A stretch of DNA of 64,000 nt from Thiohalophilus thiocyanatoxydans (GCF_004366735.1 NZ_SOQX01000002.1:496001-560000); one strand, 5' to 3'; positions 16,514-24,623 are shown, counted from the stretch's first letter. Translations and numbers: made by a program. The notes: generated from the letters alone by a model not told the origin.

Positions 16514-19500
16514 ATGACAGCGCCTGCGGAACCGACTACCGAATCCTTATCTGACTTAATCGCCAGCTGCATGCTGCGCGATCAGGTCCGTTTTCGGCGG
16601 CGTTTGAAGAAACTGCAGCAGTCAAAGCGCAAGGGTGATGCCGGTGACGCCCAATGGCAGAAGCTGGCCGCCGATATTCAAGGCTCGGCGTCGCGGCGTG
16701 CCCGGCGACTGATCGGCCTGCCGGTGCCGACTTACCCGGAAAATCTGCCGGTCAGTGAGCGGCGCGAGGATATCCGCGAGGCGATTGAACAGCACCAGGT
16801 GGTGATCGTGGCGGGGGAGACGGGCTCGGGCAAGACGACCCAGTTGCCCAAGATCTGTATGGAACTGGGCCGCGGCGTGGCCGGGATGATTGGCCACACC
16901 CAGCCGCGACGCCTGGCGGCGCGCAGTATTGCCGGCCGGGTGGCCGAGGAGCTGCAGAGTGAGCTGGGCGAGACGGTGGGCTACAAGGTCCGGTTCAAGG
17001 ACCGGGTCGGTCCGAATACTTACCTGAAACTGATGACCGACGGGATCCTGCTGGCCGAGATCCAGGGCGATCGGTTTTTGAACGAGTACGACACCCTGAT
17101 CATCGACGAGGCCCACGAGCGCAGCCTGAATATCGATTTTCTGCTGGGGTATCTCAAACAGCTGTTGCCCCGACGGCCGGATCTGAAGGTGATCATTACC
17201 TCGGCGACCATCGATACCGAGCGCTTTTCCCGCCATTTTGACAATGCGCCCATCATCGAGGTCTCGGGCCGGACCTACCCGGTCGAGGTGCGGTATCGGC
17301 CGCTGCTGGATGAACCGACGAGCGAGAACGCCGGCGATGACAGCGAGGCGACACCGAAAGACATGCAACAGGCCGTGCTGGAGGCGGTGGATGAGCTGGC
17401 GGCGATCGATACCGCGCAGGGCAAAAGCCCGGGGCATATTCTGATCTTTTTCAGTGGCGAACGGGAGATCCGCCAGGCGGCCGAGGCGCTGCGCAAGCAT
17501 CATCCCCCCCAGACCGAGATCCTGCCGTTATATGCCCGCCTCAGTGGCGCGGAACAGAACCGGGTCTTCAGCCCGGCCAAACACCGGCGTATTGTGCTGG
17601 CGACCAATGTCGCCGAGACCTCGTTGACCGTGCCCGGCATCCATTATGTGATCGATACCGGCACGGTGCGGATCAGCCGCTACAGTTATCGCAGCAAGAT
17701 TCAGCGCCTGCCCGTTGAGCCGGTGTCCCAGTCCAGCGCCAACCAGCGCAAGGGCCGCTGTGGCCGGATTGCTGAAGGGGTGTGTATTCGCCTCTACTCG
17801 GAGGAAGACTTTAACGCGCGGCCCGAGTTTACCGATCCGGAGATCAAACGCACCAACCTGGCGGCGGTGATCTTGCAAATGGAGGCGATGCGGCTGGGGC
17901 ATATTGACGATTTCCCGTTCATCGAGCCGCCGGATGCCCGCTACATCAAGGACGGTTACAAGTTACTCTATGAGCTCGGTGCGGTCGATGAACAGCAGAC
18001 GGTCACGCCGCTGGGCAAGGAACTGGCCCGCCTGCCGGTGGACCCGAAGATCGGTCGCATGTTGATCGCGGCGCGCGAGTTCAGTTGCCTGCAGGAGCTG
18101 TTGATCATCGGCAGTGCCCTGAGTGTGCAGGACCCGCGCGAGCGCCCGGCCGACAAGCAACAACAGGCCGATGAGCAGCACCGGCTGATTTATTTCCCGC
18201 CGGAAGACCAGGAAGCGGATAAGAACGCCAACACACCAAAGCACAAACAGAAAAAAGACAGGCCAAAGTCCGACTTTCTGTTTTATCTGAATTTATGGCA
18301 CCTGTACGAGGAGAAGCGCAAGCACCTCAGCCAGAACAAACTGCGCAAGTTCTGCAAGCAGCATTTTCTCTCCTACAACCGGATGCAGGAGTGGCGGGAT
18401 ATTTACCAGCAGATCCATACGCTGTTCAAAGAGCAGGGCGCCCGGCTCAATACCACGGCGGCCGGGTATGACGCCATCCACCGGGCCCTGTTGTCAGGGC
18501 TGCTGGGTAATATTGGCAACAAGTCCATCGAATCCAACGAGTTTCATGGCGCGCGCAATATCCGGTTTCATATCCACCCGGGCTCGTGGCAGGCCAAGAA
18601 GCCACCCAAGTGGGTGATGTGTGCCGAGCTGGTGGAAACCACCCGCCTGTACGGGCGAATGGTGGCCCGGATTGAGCCCGAGTGGATTGAAGCGCTCGCG
18701 GCCCATTTGCTCAAGCGCAGTTATTCCGAGCCCCATTGGCAGAAAAAAGCGGCCCAGGTCGCGGCGTTTGAGCGCACCACGCTTTATGGAATAACGATCT
18801 GCCCCAAACGGCGGATCAACTATGGCCCCATCGACCCGGTGCTGGCGCGGGAGATCTTCATCCGCGAGGCGCTGGTGCAGGGGGACTATGAAACTCGCGC
18901 GTCGTTCTTTGCCTATAACCGGTCGGTGATCGAGGAGATCGAGTCGCTGGAGGCCCGTGGTCGGCGTCGGGATATCCTGGTGGATGACCAGGCGCTGTAT
19001 GAATTTTACGACGAGCGCATTCCCGCGGGGATTTACAGCGGCAAGGCCTTTGAAAAATGGCTCAAGACCGTGCAGCAAACCCACCCCGAAATATTGTATT
19101 TGCAGAAAGAATCGTTGATGCGCCATGAAGCGGAACACATCAACGAGGAACAGTTCCCCGGGACCATGGAGGTCGACGGGGTCACGCTCGATCTCGATTA
19201 CCACTTTGAACCCGGCCATGCCGAGGATGGGGTAACGGTGATCGTCCCGCTGGCCATCCTGGGCCAATTACGGGAAGCGACATTTGATTACCTGGTCCCC
19301 GGCCTGTTGCGCGACAAGGTGATCGCCCTGATCAAGTGTTTGCCCAAGGCGCTGCGCAAGCAGTTCGTGCCGGTGCCCGGTTATGCGGATGGCTTTCTCG
19401 CCTCGGGCTACGATCGCAACCGGCCGTTACTCGACAACCTGAGCGCGCATCTGCAAAAAATCAGCAGTGCTACAATAGAGAGTGATGCCTGGCAACTGGC

Positions 19501-20512
19501 TAACCTGCCGGACTTTTATCACATGAACTTTCGCGTGATCGATCAGGACAACCAGGTGCTGGGCGTCGGCCGGGATCTGGGGCAGTTGCAGCAAGAGCTG
19601 TCGACCCTGAGCGAGGGCGTGCTGGCCGAGCTTCCTACATCCGAGTTTGAAAAGGAAAATATTAACCAGTGGGACTTTGGGGATCTGCCGCAGGTCGTGG
19701 AGCTGGAGCAACACGGGCTGACGATCCGCGCTACCCCGGCGCTGGTGGATGGCAGTGAAGAGGGCGAGAGTGTGTCGGTGCGCCTGTTCAGTGATCCCGA
19801 ACAGGCGGCGGCCGAACAGCGCCCGGGACTGCGCCGACTGTTCCGACTGGTGGCCCGCAAGGAGATGAAATACCTGCGCAAGAACCTGCGCCACATCGAT
19901 AAGATCCAGTTGTTCTATACCTCGATCGGTGACAAGCAAAGCCTGTTGCAGGATCTCGAAAACGCCATCATCGATGAAGCCCTGCTGAAAGATAGCGAGG
20001 ATATTCGTTCACAAGATGAGTTCAATCGCCGGGTTGAAGAGGCCAAAGCCAACCTGATGAGCGTGTCAAATAACATCTGTGATCGGCTGTTCGAGATTCT
20101 GGAGCAATACCATACCGTTGCCAAACGGCTGCAGGGCAATATTCCACTGGCCTGGTTCGATGCCGTCAAGGATATCCGCCAGCAACTGGATTGCCTGGTC
20201 TACGAGGGCTTTATCAGCACCACCCCGCGACAATGGCTGAAACACCTGCCGCGCTATCTCAAGGCCATTAATTTACGGCTGGACAAACTGGAACGCTCGC
20301 TGGCGGCGGATAAACAACGCCAGGGCGAGGTGCAGAAGCACTGGGACCGGGTGTATGCGCAGATCGGCGATGAACCATACCAAACCCTTGATCCTGAGTG
20401 GGAGACCTACCGCTGGATGGTGGAAGAGCTGCGCGTGTCCTTATTTGCCCAGGAGCTCGGAACCTCCCTGCCGGTGTCTGCCAAGAAACTTGAAAAGATA
20501 GTTGGTAAATAA
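16514..20512 (+). CDS. hrpA: ATP-dependent RNA helicase HrpA
   Basis: This 1332-aa DEAH-box helicase is full length. Walker A GETGSGKT lies at 101-108, followed by TQPRRLAARSIA, the DEAH box at 198-201 (LIIDEAHERSLNIDF), SAT in ITSATIDTERF, then motifs V and VI (LATNVAETSLTVPGI and QRKGRCGR). The HA2/OB domains and the long HrpA-specific DUF3418 C-terminus are present. HrpA unwinds RNA and helps rescue stalled ribosomes. A feature of interest is that the last codons (KIVGK) are encoded by aagatagttggtaaa, which resembles the leader of the heptamer arrays, so the very C-terminus may be repeat-derived. Confidence 0.97.
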   Translation: MTAPAEPTTESLSDLIASCMLRDQVRFRRRLKKLQQSKRKGDAGDAQWQKLAADIQGSASRRARRLIGLPVPTYPENLPVSERREDIREAIEQHQVVIVAGETGSGKTTQLPKICMELGRGVAGMIGHTQPRRLAARSIAGRVAEELQSELGETVGYKVRFKDRVGPNTYLKLMTDGILLAEIQGDRFLNEYDTLIIDEAHERSLNIDFLLGYLKQLLPRRPDLKVIITSATIDTERFSRHFDNAPIIEVSGRTYPVEVRYRPLLDEPTSENAGDDSEATPKDMQQAVLEAVDELAAIDTAQGKSPGHILIFFSGEREIRQAAEALRKHHPPQTEILPLYARLSGAEQNRVFSPAKHRRIVLATNVAETSLTVPGIHYVIDTGTVRISRYSYRSKIQRLPVEPVSQSSANQRKGRCGRIAEGVCIRLYSEEDFNARPEFTDPEIKRTNLAAVILQMEAMRLGHIDDFPFIEPPDARYIKDGYKLLYELGAVDEQQTVTPLGKELARLPVDPKIGRMLIAAREFSCLQELLIIGSALSVQDPRERPADKQQQADEQHRLIYFPPEDQEADKNANTPKHKQKKDRPKSDFLFYLNLWHLYEEKRKHLSQNKLRKFCKQHFLSYNRMQEWRDIYQQIHTLFKEQGARLNTTAAGYDAIHRALLSGLLGNIGNKSIESNEFHGARNIRFHIHPGSWQAKKPPKWVMCAELVETTRLYGRMVARIEPEWIEALAAHLLKRSYSEPHWQKKAAQVAAFERTTLYGITICPKRRINYGPIDPVLAREIFIREALVQGDYETRASFFAYNRSVIEEIESLEARGRRRDILVDDQALYEFYDERIPAGIYSGKAFEKWLKTVQQTHPEILYLQKESLMRHEAEHINEEQFPGTMEVDGVTLDLDYHFEPGHAEDGVTVIVPLAILGQLREATFDYLVPGLLRDKVIALIKCLPKALRKQFVPVPGYADGFLASGYDRNRPLLDNLSAHLQKISSATIESDAWQLANLPDFYHMNFRVIDQDNQVLGVGRDLGQLQQELSTLSEGVLAELPTSEFEKENINQWDFGDLPQVVELEQHGLTIRATPALVDGSEEGESVSVRLFSDPEQAAAEQRPGLRRLFRLVARKEMKYLRKNLRHIDKIQLFYTSIGDKQSLLQDLENAIIDEALLKDSEDIRSQDEFNRRVEEAKANLMSVSNNICDRLFEILEQYHTVAKRLQGNIPLAWFDAVKDIRQQLDCLVYEGFISTTPRQWLKHLPRYLKAINLRLDKLERSLAADKQRQGEVQKHWDRVYAQIGDEPYQTLDPEWETYRWMVEELRVSLFAQELGTSLPVSAKKLEKIVGK

Positions 20513-20515
20513 TAG

Positions 20516-20550
20516 TTCGCAGTTGGCAGATAGCAGTCGGCAGTGGTAGG
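20516..20550 (+). repeat. Heptamer-period array after hrpA
   Basis: The heptads are ttcgcag, ttggcag, atagcag, tcggcag, tggtagg, starting 3 nt after the hrpA stop. Confidence 0.75.
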
Positions 20551-20623
20551 CGGGATCAAGCAACGTGGATCCGGCACTCTACGGGATCAAGGAGATCGCG
20601 AGAGTAGAAGGGAAGACCAGAGA
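20545..20623 (+). repeat. 80-bp dispersed element, copy 2
   Basis: Begins ggtaggcgggatcaagcaac and continues with ggcactctacgggatcaagg and gcgagagtag. It differs from the 14249-14329 copy at only a handful of positions. It follows the heptamer array in the same orientation as copy 1. Confidence 0.8.
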
Positions 20624-20773
20624 GCTGAGAGGGTCTGACTCACGCAAGCCTTTCAGGTTGTTGAAATCAGAAAATAATAGCTTAAAATTCAGGCCCAGGA
20701 AGCGCTTTACCGGCATTTTTCAGGATTTAAAAATCCAGCTATACTGGCATATCACGTATTAACAAGGACGTTT

Positions 20774-21439
20774 ATGTTTATCTATCTCGATGAATCCGGT
20801 GATCTGGGGTTTGATTATGGTGACAAACGCCCATCGGAAAAGTTTGTGATCACGCTGCTTGTCTGTGATAACCGTGCCGCTGTGAATAGTTTTAAAGCGG
20901 CTGTTCGAAAGACGCTGAGGAACAAAATCAACCACAAAAGCAAAAATAAACGCGTGGCCGAGGAATTACATGCTACTCATGATGCGCTCACAATCAAGGC
21001 ATATTTCTATCAGAAAATCAGGAGCCAGGACTGGCGGATATATGCAGTTGCACTCAATAAACGCCGTGTATATGACTATCTAACAAGTAAATCCGGCCGG
21101 AAGAAACTTTATAATTTCCTGGCTAATTTCTTACTTAAGCAAATCGATTTGAGCGCAGCAAATCCCGCAGTCACGATGGTCGTGGATAAGAGTAAAAATA
21201 AAGCTGAGATTGAGGATTTTAATCAGTATCTGGCATATTAGCTGGAGGCGAAATTACCCTTGAATGTCCCGCTTAATATCAGTCATGAAGATTCGAAAGC
21301 GAATACTGGTTTACAGGCAGTCGATTCGTTTTGTTGGGGAATTTACCGAAAATATGAACACGGCGATCTGGATTGGTATCGGCACTTTGCCGATAAAATC
21401 GCTTTTGAAACCGAATACTTGGGAAGTGAACAGGCATAA
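20774..21439 (+). pseudogene. DUF3800 family protein interrupted by an in-frame TAG
   Basis: The gene reads MFIYLDESGDLGFDYGDKRP, the N-terminal DUF3800 signature with acidic DESGD and later NKRRVYDYL and VDKSKNKAEIEDFNQYL. An amber codon at 21239-21241 (codon 156) interrupts it. The same frame then continues for another 65 codons that look like the missing C-terminus (ISHEDSKANTGLQAVDSFCW and YRKYEHGDLDWY) to a TAA at 21437-21439. Total 221 codons, about the usual length. DUF3800 proteins have an RNase H-like fold and unknown, often defence-linked, roles. It is most simply a recent nonsense mutation; read-through is the alternative. Confidence 0.8.
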
Positions 21440-21448
21440 AAAAGACGG

Positions 21449-21523
21449 CCCCTATTATGTCTAGGTTCCTGGTATTCTTGCCAACCGCTGGAAGGGAACA
21501 TACCAGGCACATAATAGGATTTA
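21449..21523. repeat. Long imperfect palindrome downstream of the DUF3800 gene
   Basis: Arms cctattatgt and acataatagg, with inner cctggta and taccagg, fold a stem of about 75 bp. It could be a terminator of the DUF3800 gene or a small palindromic element. There is no U-tract, so a mobile palindrome is as likely. Confidence 0.55.
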
Positions 21524-21640
21524 CCCGTCTGTTCACTAATATCGTATTTTCTATGCTGAAAATCAAGCATGATTTTTGGCTGCCACCCCTGGCTGGGAAA
21601 TAATCACATAAAAACAGATAGTTATGAGAGTGGCATTAAA

Positions 21641-21682
21641 AGTTCAGAAATACTGAACTGTCGTTCATATTTTGTGAACGAC
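21641..21682. promoter_or_regulatory. Two back-to-back perfect inverted repeats
   Basis: agttcag-5-ctgaact (21641-21659) is immediately followed by gtcgttca-7-tgaacgac (21660-21682). Both are perfect and they touch each other. They look like operators or a double hairpin. No gene starts directly beside them; the nearest is the HTH gene at 21862. The rest of 21524-21780 shows no gene. Confidence 0.5.
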
Positions 21683-21801
21683 TGGTGAATCGGCTATGCG
21701 GTCTCCGGCCCACGCAAGCTGGCCTTTTGTGACAATCTGCAGGATATGCTGAGCGGGGGCTGACCGCCACAAGCTGTGTGACCGTCGTCTTTTTTGGCCG
21801 C

Positions 21802-21829
21802 TTGACACAGTATCTGGAAATGCTATTCT
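21802..21829 (+). promoter_or_regulatory. Sigma-70 promoter of the HTH gene
   Basis: A perfect -35 box ttgaca (21802-21807), a 16-bp spacer and the -10 box tattct (21824-21829), about 33 bp before the ATG at 21862. Confidence 0.7.
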
Positions 21830-21856
21830 CAATTCGCGAATCGCGAACAGAGAATA
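21824..21856 (+). promoter_or_regulatory. 33-bp palindromic operator overlapping the -10 box
   Basis: tattctc-aa-ttcgcga-a-tcgcgaa-ca-gagaata is symmetric at all but the centre and one dinucleotide. It starts on the -10 box, so a bound repressor would block transcription. Autoregulation by the HTH protein encoded just downstream is the simplest reading. Confidence 0.7.
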
Positions 21857-21861
21857 TTTTG

Positions 21862-22383
21862 ATGAACTTGAAGCCACAGGATGTTTTGTTTTTACTGAAG
21901 CTGGTCACTTTGGGTAAAAAGCACTGGTCATTCAATAAGTTAGCTGTTGAGCTGGGAATGAGCCCCTCGGAAGTGCATGCAGCCGCCAAACGGGCGTTGG
22001 CTGCCAGGCTGGCAGTGAAAGAGGGCGACACTATATGGCCGAATATCCGGAATCTGGAAGATTTCTTATTGCATGGTATTCAGTATGTGTTCGTCCCGGA
22101 CCGGGGCGGATTGAACCGGGGTATGCCGACCGCCCATGCGGCTGCGCCCATGGATGCCTGGTTTATGGCGGAGAAGGAACCGCCGCCGGTTTGGCCCGAT
22201 CCGGAAGGCGAAGTACGGGGTGAGTCCTTTTCGCCTTTATACAAGTCAGCGCCGGTTGCGGCAAAACATGATTCTGATCTCTATGAGATGCTTGCCCTGG
22301 TGGACGCGGTTCGCGGTGGTCGGGCCAGAGAACGCGATATCGCTAAAAAGGAATTAAAAAAGCGGTTGGAACACTATGGCTAG
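21862..22383 (+). CDS. Helix-turn-helix regulator paired with a nucleotidyltransferase
   Basis: I choose ATG 21862 (173 aa) because the promoter and operator lie just upstream; the longer frame from 21778 would start upstream of the promoter. The N-terminus is a winged helix: MNLKPQDVLFLLKLVTLGKK, HWSFNKLAVELGMSPSEVHA then AAKRALAARLAV. The C-terminal half, which has a Pro-rich segment (EPPPVWPDPEGE) and ends in a basic helix (AKKELKKRLEHYG), is unassigned. The stop overlaps the next ORF by 8 nt. This HTH plus nucleotidyltransferase pairing is common in bacteria and resembles a toxin-antitoxin module, but here the partner is broken. Confidence 0.75.
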   Translation: MNLKPQDVLFLLKLVTLGKKHWSFNKLAVELGMSPSEVHAAAKRALAARLAVKEGDTIWPNIRNLEDFLLHGIQYVFVPDRGGLNRGMPTAHAAAPMDAWFMAEKEPPPVWPDPEGEVRGESFSPLYKSAPVAAKHDSDLYEMLALVDAVRGGRARERDIAKKELKKRLEHYG

Positions 22384-22618
22384 AGAAAAAAACCCGAATC
22401 TTGAAATATTGATGCTCGCCGTTGATAAGCTGGGCGAGCTTGCGGAGGAGATGGTGTTCCTGGGCGGTTGCGCGACAGGCTTGCTGATTACCGATCCCGC
22501 GGCGCCTCCGATTCGTGTAACGCGGGACGTCGATGCCATTGTTCAGCTGGCTAATCCTGTAGGTCACGCTGGCGTTAGGCTGCGTGACACCCCTGCCGAT
22601 ACGGAGAATGTCAGGTAG
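22376..22618 (+). pseudogene. Nucleotidyltransferase-like gene truncated by a palindromic repeat
   Basis: The first 60 codons read as a nucleotidyltransferase start: MLAVDKLGELAEEMVFLGGC, ATGLLITDP and RVTRDVDAIVQLAN, with the GG and DxD pattern. At 22559 the coding sequence runs into the 82-bp palindromic repeat, which supplies the last 20 residues (VGHAGVRLRDTPADTENVR) and a stop. No continuation is visible after the repeat (22641 onwards). The gene has therefore lost its C-terminal part and is presumably inactive. It overlaps the HTH gene by 8 nt. Confidence 0.8.
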
Positions 22619-22640
22619 CGCTGCGCGCAACCTGACCTAC
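22559..22640. repeat. 82-bp imperfect palindromic repeat, copy 1
   Basis: It starts gtaggtcacgctggcgttag and ends gcgcaacctgacctac, with gtaggtca and tgacctac as terminal arms. A second copy at 62730-62810 differs at only a few positions. A partial relative is at 25542-25574. Confidence 0.9.
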
Positions 22641-22785
22641 ATTGCTGCCGGTCTCCAGCAAGAAACTCGCTCAACAGGCGGCGCTGCTTTAGTATTATGC
22701 AAGCTAACTAAACGGGGACCGTAGGCCTGTTCCCTGATCGAAATAGACGGCCCCCTCAATTCCCGGGATATTGAAAGGTGAAAAG

Positions 22786-23463
22786 ATGGCCGATTCGTAT
22801 CGTCTTAATATGGACTTTTCCCAGGTGGCCTGCGTGCTGGCCGGGGAGCAGCAATGGGTGACGAGCCCGGCGGATGGCGTGTCGCGCATTCATCTGGAGC
22901 GCGAGGCGGCCGAGTCGGGCCACACGACCAGCTTTGTCCGCTTTGAGCCCGGTTCGTCCTTTAGCGCGCATAGCCATCCAATGGGGGAAGAGATCTATGT
23001 CCTCGATGGGGTGTTCTCTGATGAGAACGGTGATTATCCGGCGGGATCTTACCTGCGTAACCCGCCGGGATCACGGCACAGACCGTATACCGAGCAAGGC
23101 TGCACCTTGTTTGTGAAGCTGGATCAGTTCCAGAAAGCGGATACGCAACCTGTCGTCCTGCGCCCCGAGGAGCAGCACTGGCAGCCCGGGATCGGCAACC
23201 TGAGCGTCTTGCCACTGCACACGTATGGCACCGAGAGCACGGCCCTGGTCTACTGGCCGGCCAATGAGGTCTTCCAGCCCCATACTCACTGGGGTGGTGA
23301 GGAGATCGTGGTGCTCGAAGGGCGGTTTATCGACGAACACGGTGAATACCCGGCCGGGAGCTGGCTACGCAGCCCCCATATGAGTCAACACTATCCCCGT
23401 GTCGAAGAGCCCACGTTGATTCTGGTCAAGGTCGGTCACCTGGATAACGGCACTCGCGAGTAA
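22786..23463 (+). CDS. ChrR-like bicupin domain protein
   Basis: Start ATG 22786 is preceded by a good aaaggtg ribosome-binding site. The 225-aa protein contains two copies of the ChrR-type cupin: copy 1 around residues 45-100 (FSAHSHPMGEEIYVLDGVFS and GSYLRNPPGSRH) and copy 2 around 155-205 (FQPHTHWGGEEIVVLEGRFI and GSWLRSPHMSQH). Both keep the metal-ligand set H-x-H plus E and a later H. ChrR in Rhodobacter is the zinc anti-sigma factor for singlet-oxygen response, but here there is no N-terminal sigma-binding domain and no sigma factor gene nearby, so a stand-alone cupin (stress or acetylacetone-cleaving type) is more likely. Confidence 0.75.
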   Translation: MADSYRLNMDFSQVACVLAGEQQWVTSPADGVSRIHLEREAAESGHTTSFVRFEPGSSFSAHSHPMGEEIYVLDGVFSDENGDYPAGSYLRNPPGSRHRPYTEQGCTLFVKLDQFQKADTQPVVLRPEEQHWQPGIGNLSVLPLHTYGTESTALVYWPANEVFQPHTHWGGEEIVVLEGRFIDEHGEYPAGSWLRSPHMSQHYPRVEEPTLILVKVGHLDNGTRE

Positions 23464-23526
23464 CCCGCTTTATCCCTGGTTTGACGTTCAGTCAATCGGT
23501 TTGACTCGCTCACTGGCTACCAGGCA
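23464..23526. other. Short gap between convergent genes
   Basis: Nothing identified beyond AT-rich spacer between the bicupin gene and the minus-strand small ORF. Confidence 0.3.
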
Positions 23527-23688
23527 TTAATGTTCCTTTTGATGAACAGTTTTTCGGCTATTGTTGTCGATGGCGGTGCCGATGCTATTCGGCATCGGGT
23601 CTTTGTTTCGCCTGGCGAAGCGCTTTTCTTTTGCGGTTAATAACGGTTGTTTCTTGTTTTCTTTCGTGCTTTTCTGGTTTCTACTCAT
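23527..23688 (-). CDS. Small basic protein, 53 aa, unknown function
   Basis: An ORF read on the minus strand from ATG at 23688 with an aaggaa Shine-Dalgarno sequence. The translation begins MSRNQKSTKENKKQPLLTAK and continues EKRFARRNKDP, strongly basic at the start and ending in HQKEH. It lies 70 bp downstream of the DsrC-like gene on the same strand. Small basic proteins of this composition occur in proteobacteria, but I do not know a function. A perfect RBS and natural codon use are the support; length alone is weak. Confidence 0.45.
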   Translation of the reverse strand: MSRNQKSTKENKKQPLLTAKEKRFARRNKDPMPNSIGTAIDNNSRKTVHQKEH

Positions 23689-23757
23689 GGATTATTCCTT
23701 TATTGATGAAGCATAAGCACCTCCCTGTGCAAGTTACGTTACGTCGTTGGGTTTCTG

Positions 23758-24129
23758 TCAGAAATTGGTGCCGAATGAGAGATCGGTGGTGTTGGCCGGC
23801 GCGCGCAGGTTGGCGAGGCGGCTGCCCTGGGTGACCGGGCCGCCGGTGAACAGCTGGCGCAGATAGCGGCTGCCGCCTTTTAGAACGAAGTACCGATCCA
23901 GTTCCCGGGCCAGGCTGCGTGCATGTCTCGGCGATCCCTGCTCGAGATACTGCTTGCGCAGGTACATGATCACGTTCCAGTGGTCGTCGTTCAGCGCGAT
24001 GCCTTCGTTGGCGGCGAGGGCGGTGGACTTTTCGCGGTTCCAGTCCTGTTCATGGAGTTCTGTGTGACGTTCGGGCGTGTCGTAACCGGTGGGTTCGCTA
24101 TCCCGGGCTTGTATTGCGTATTGGGTCAT
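23758..24129 (-). CDS. DsrC/TusE family protein lacking the conserved cysteines
   Basis: I start at ATG 24129, giving 123 aa, which matches the family; the longer frame runs into a repeat. Family features are ALNDDHWNVIMYLRKQYLEQ, ARELDRYFVLKGGSRYLRQL and FTGGPVTQGSRLANL. In DsrC the tail reads like KQGCKIAGLPKPTGC; here the first cysteine is Ser (TQGSRLA) and the tail ends NTTDLSFGTNF, with no cysteine in the whole protein. DsrC and TusE carry sulfur on these cysteines, so this paralogue cannot act as a sulfur carrier and may be regulatory, as proposed for cysteine-less relatives (RspA). Confidence 0.8.
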   Translation of the reverse strand: MTQYAIQARDSEPTGYDTPERHTELHEQDWNREKSTALAANEGIALNDDHWNVIMYLRKQYLEQGSPRHARSLARELDRYFVLKGGSRYLRQLFTGGPVTQGSRLANLRAPANTTDLSFGTNF

Positions 24130-24265
24130 GCTGTTTCCAGTGCCGTTGAGGCGTATTGGGTTATTGCGTCTTTCTGGTGACGGGTTTTCCGCCGGTGGGC
24201 CTGATCTCAGCTTGCGCTGTATCAGGCCTAAATAGTGTTTCCGAATACCCAAACACTTGTTCAAA

Positions 24266-24338
24266 AGATTGCTTCGCTTCGCTCGCAATGACCGTAAGTA
24301 GAGATGTCATTGCGAGGAACAACGTAACGAAGCAATAT
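24266..24338. repeat. Inverted pair of small palindromic repeats
   Basis: agattgcttcgcttcgctcg followed by caatgac at 24266-24293 is the reverse complement of the repeat found inside hsdM. A diverged copy, gtcattgcgaggaacaacgt to caatatc, follows in the other orientation at 24305-24338. The two could pair as a hairpin. Confidence 0.75.
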
Positions 24339-24392
24339 CTCTGGACTGGTATCCGGAACATTTGGTTTAGCTCAATGGTGGACCGGTTATCG

Positions 24393-24623
24393 TCAAGCGT
24401 CCTGTTTGCTGTGATTGCTGGCCGTATGGGACGGGTTCAGTTTGATAGTCTTGATTTTATTCATCGCATTGCCGGGCATGGGCTCCACCTGGTTTTTGTG
24501 CGATTCCGGTTCGTGCTGGGGCTGGCTCTGGAGCTTGCCCCATGTCAGGTAATGGGTGTTGATCGCTTTGAGATAATTAGTGCGGGTGGAGGCATTGTAG
24601 GGGGCGGTAAAGAATGTATTCAT
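24393..24623 (-). CDS. Small hypothetical protein, 76 aa
   Basis: I choose the ATG at 24623 because an aggag ribosome-binding site lies directly upstream. The sequence starts MNTFFTAPYNASTRTNYLKA and is polar, rich in His, Asn, Lys and Ser, with no cysteine, no signal peptide and no membrane helix. I recognise no family. It stands alone between the palindromic repeat pair and msrB, on the same strand as both the DsrC-like gene and msrB. Confidence 0.45.
   Translation of the reverse strand: MNTFFTAPYNASTRTNYLKAINTHYLTWGKLQSQPQHEPESHKNQVEPMPGNAMNKIKTIKLNPSHTASNHSKQDA

Noticed and set aside
21264-21464. 66-codon plus-strand ORF after the DUF3800 stop
   Set aside because: The DUF3800 frame itself continues through this region with better protein signal, so this other frame is a shadow.
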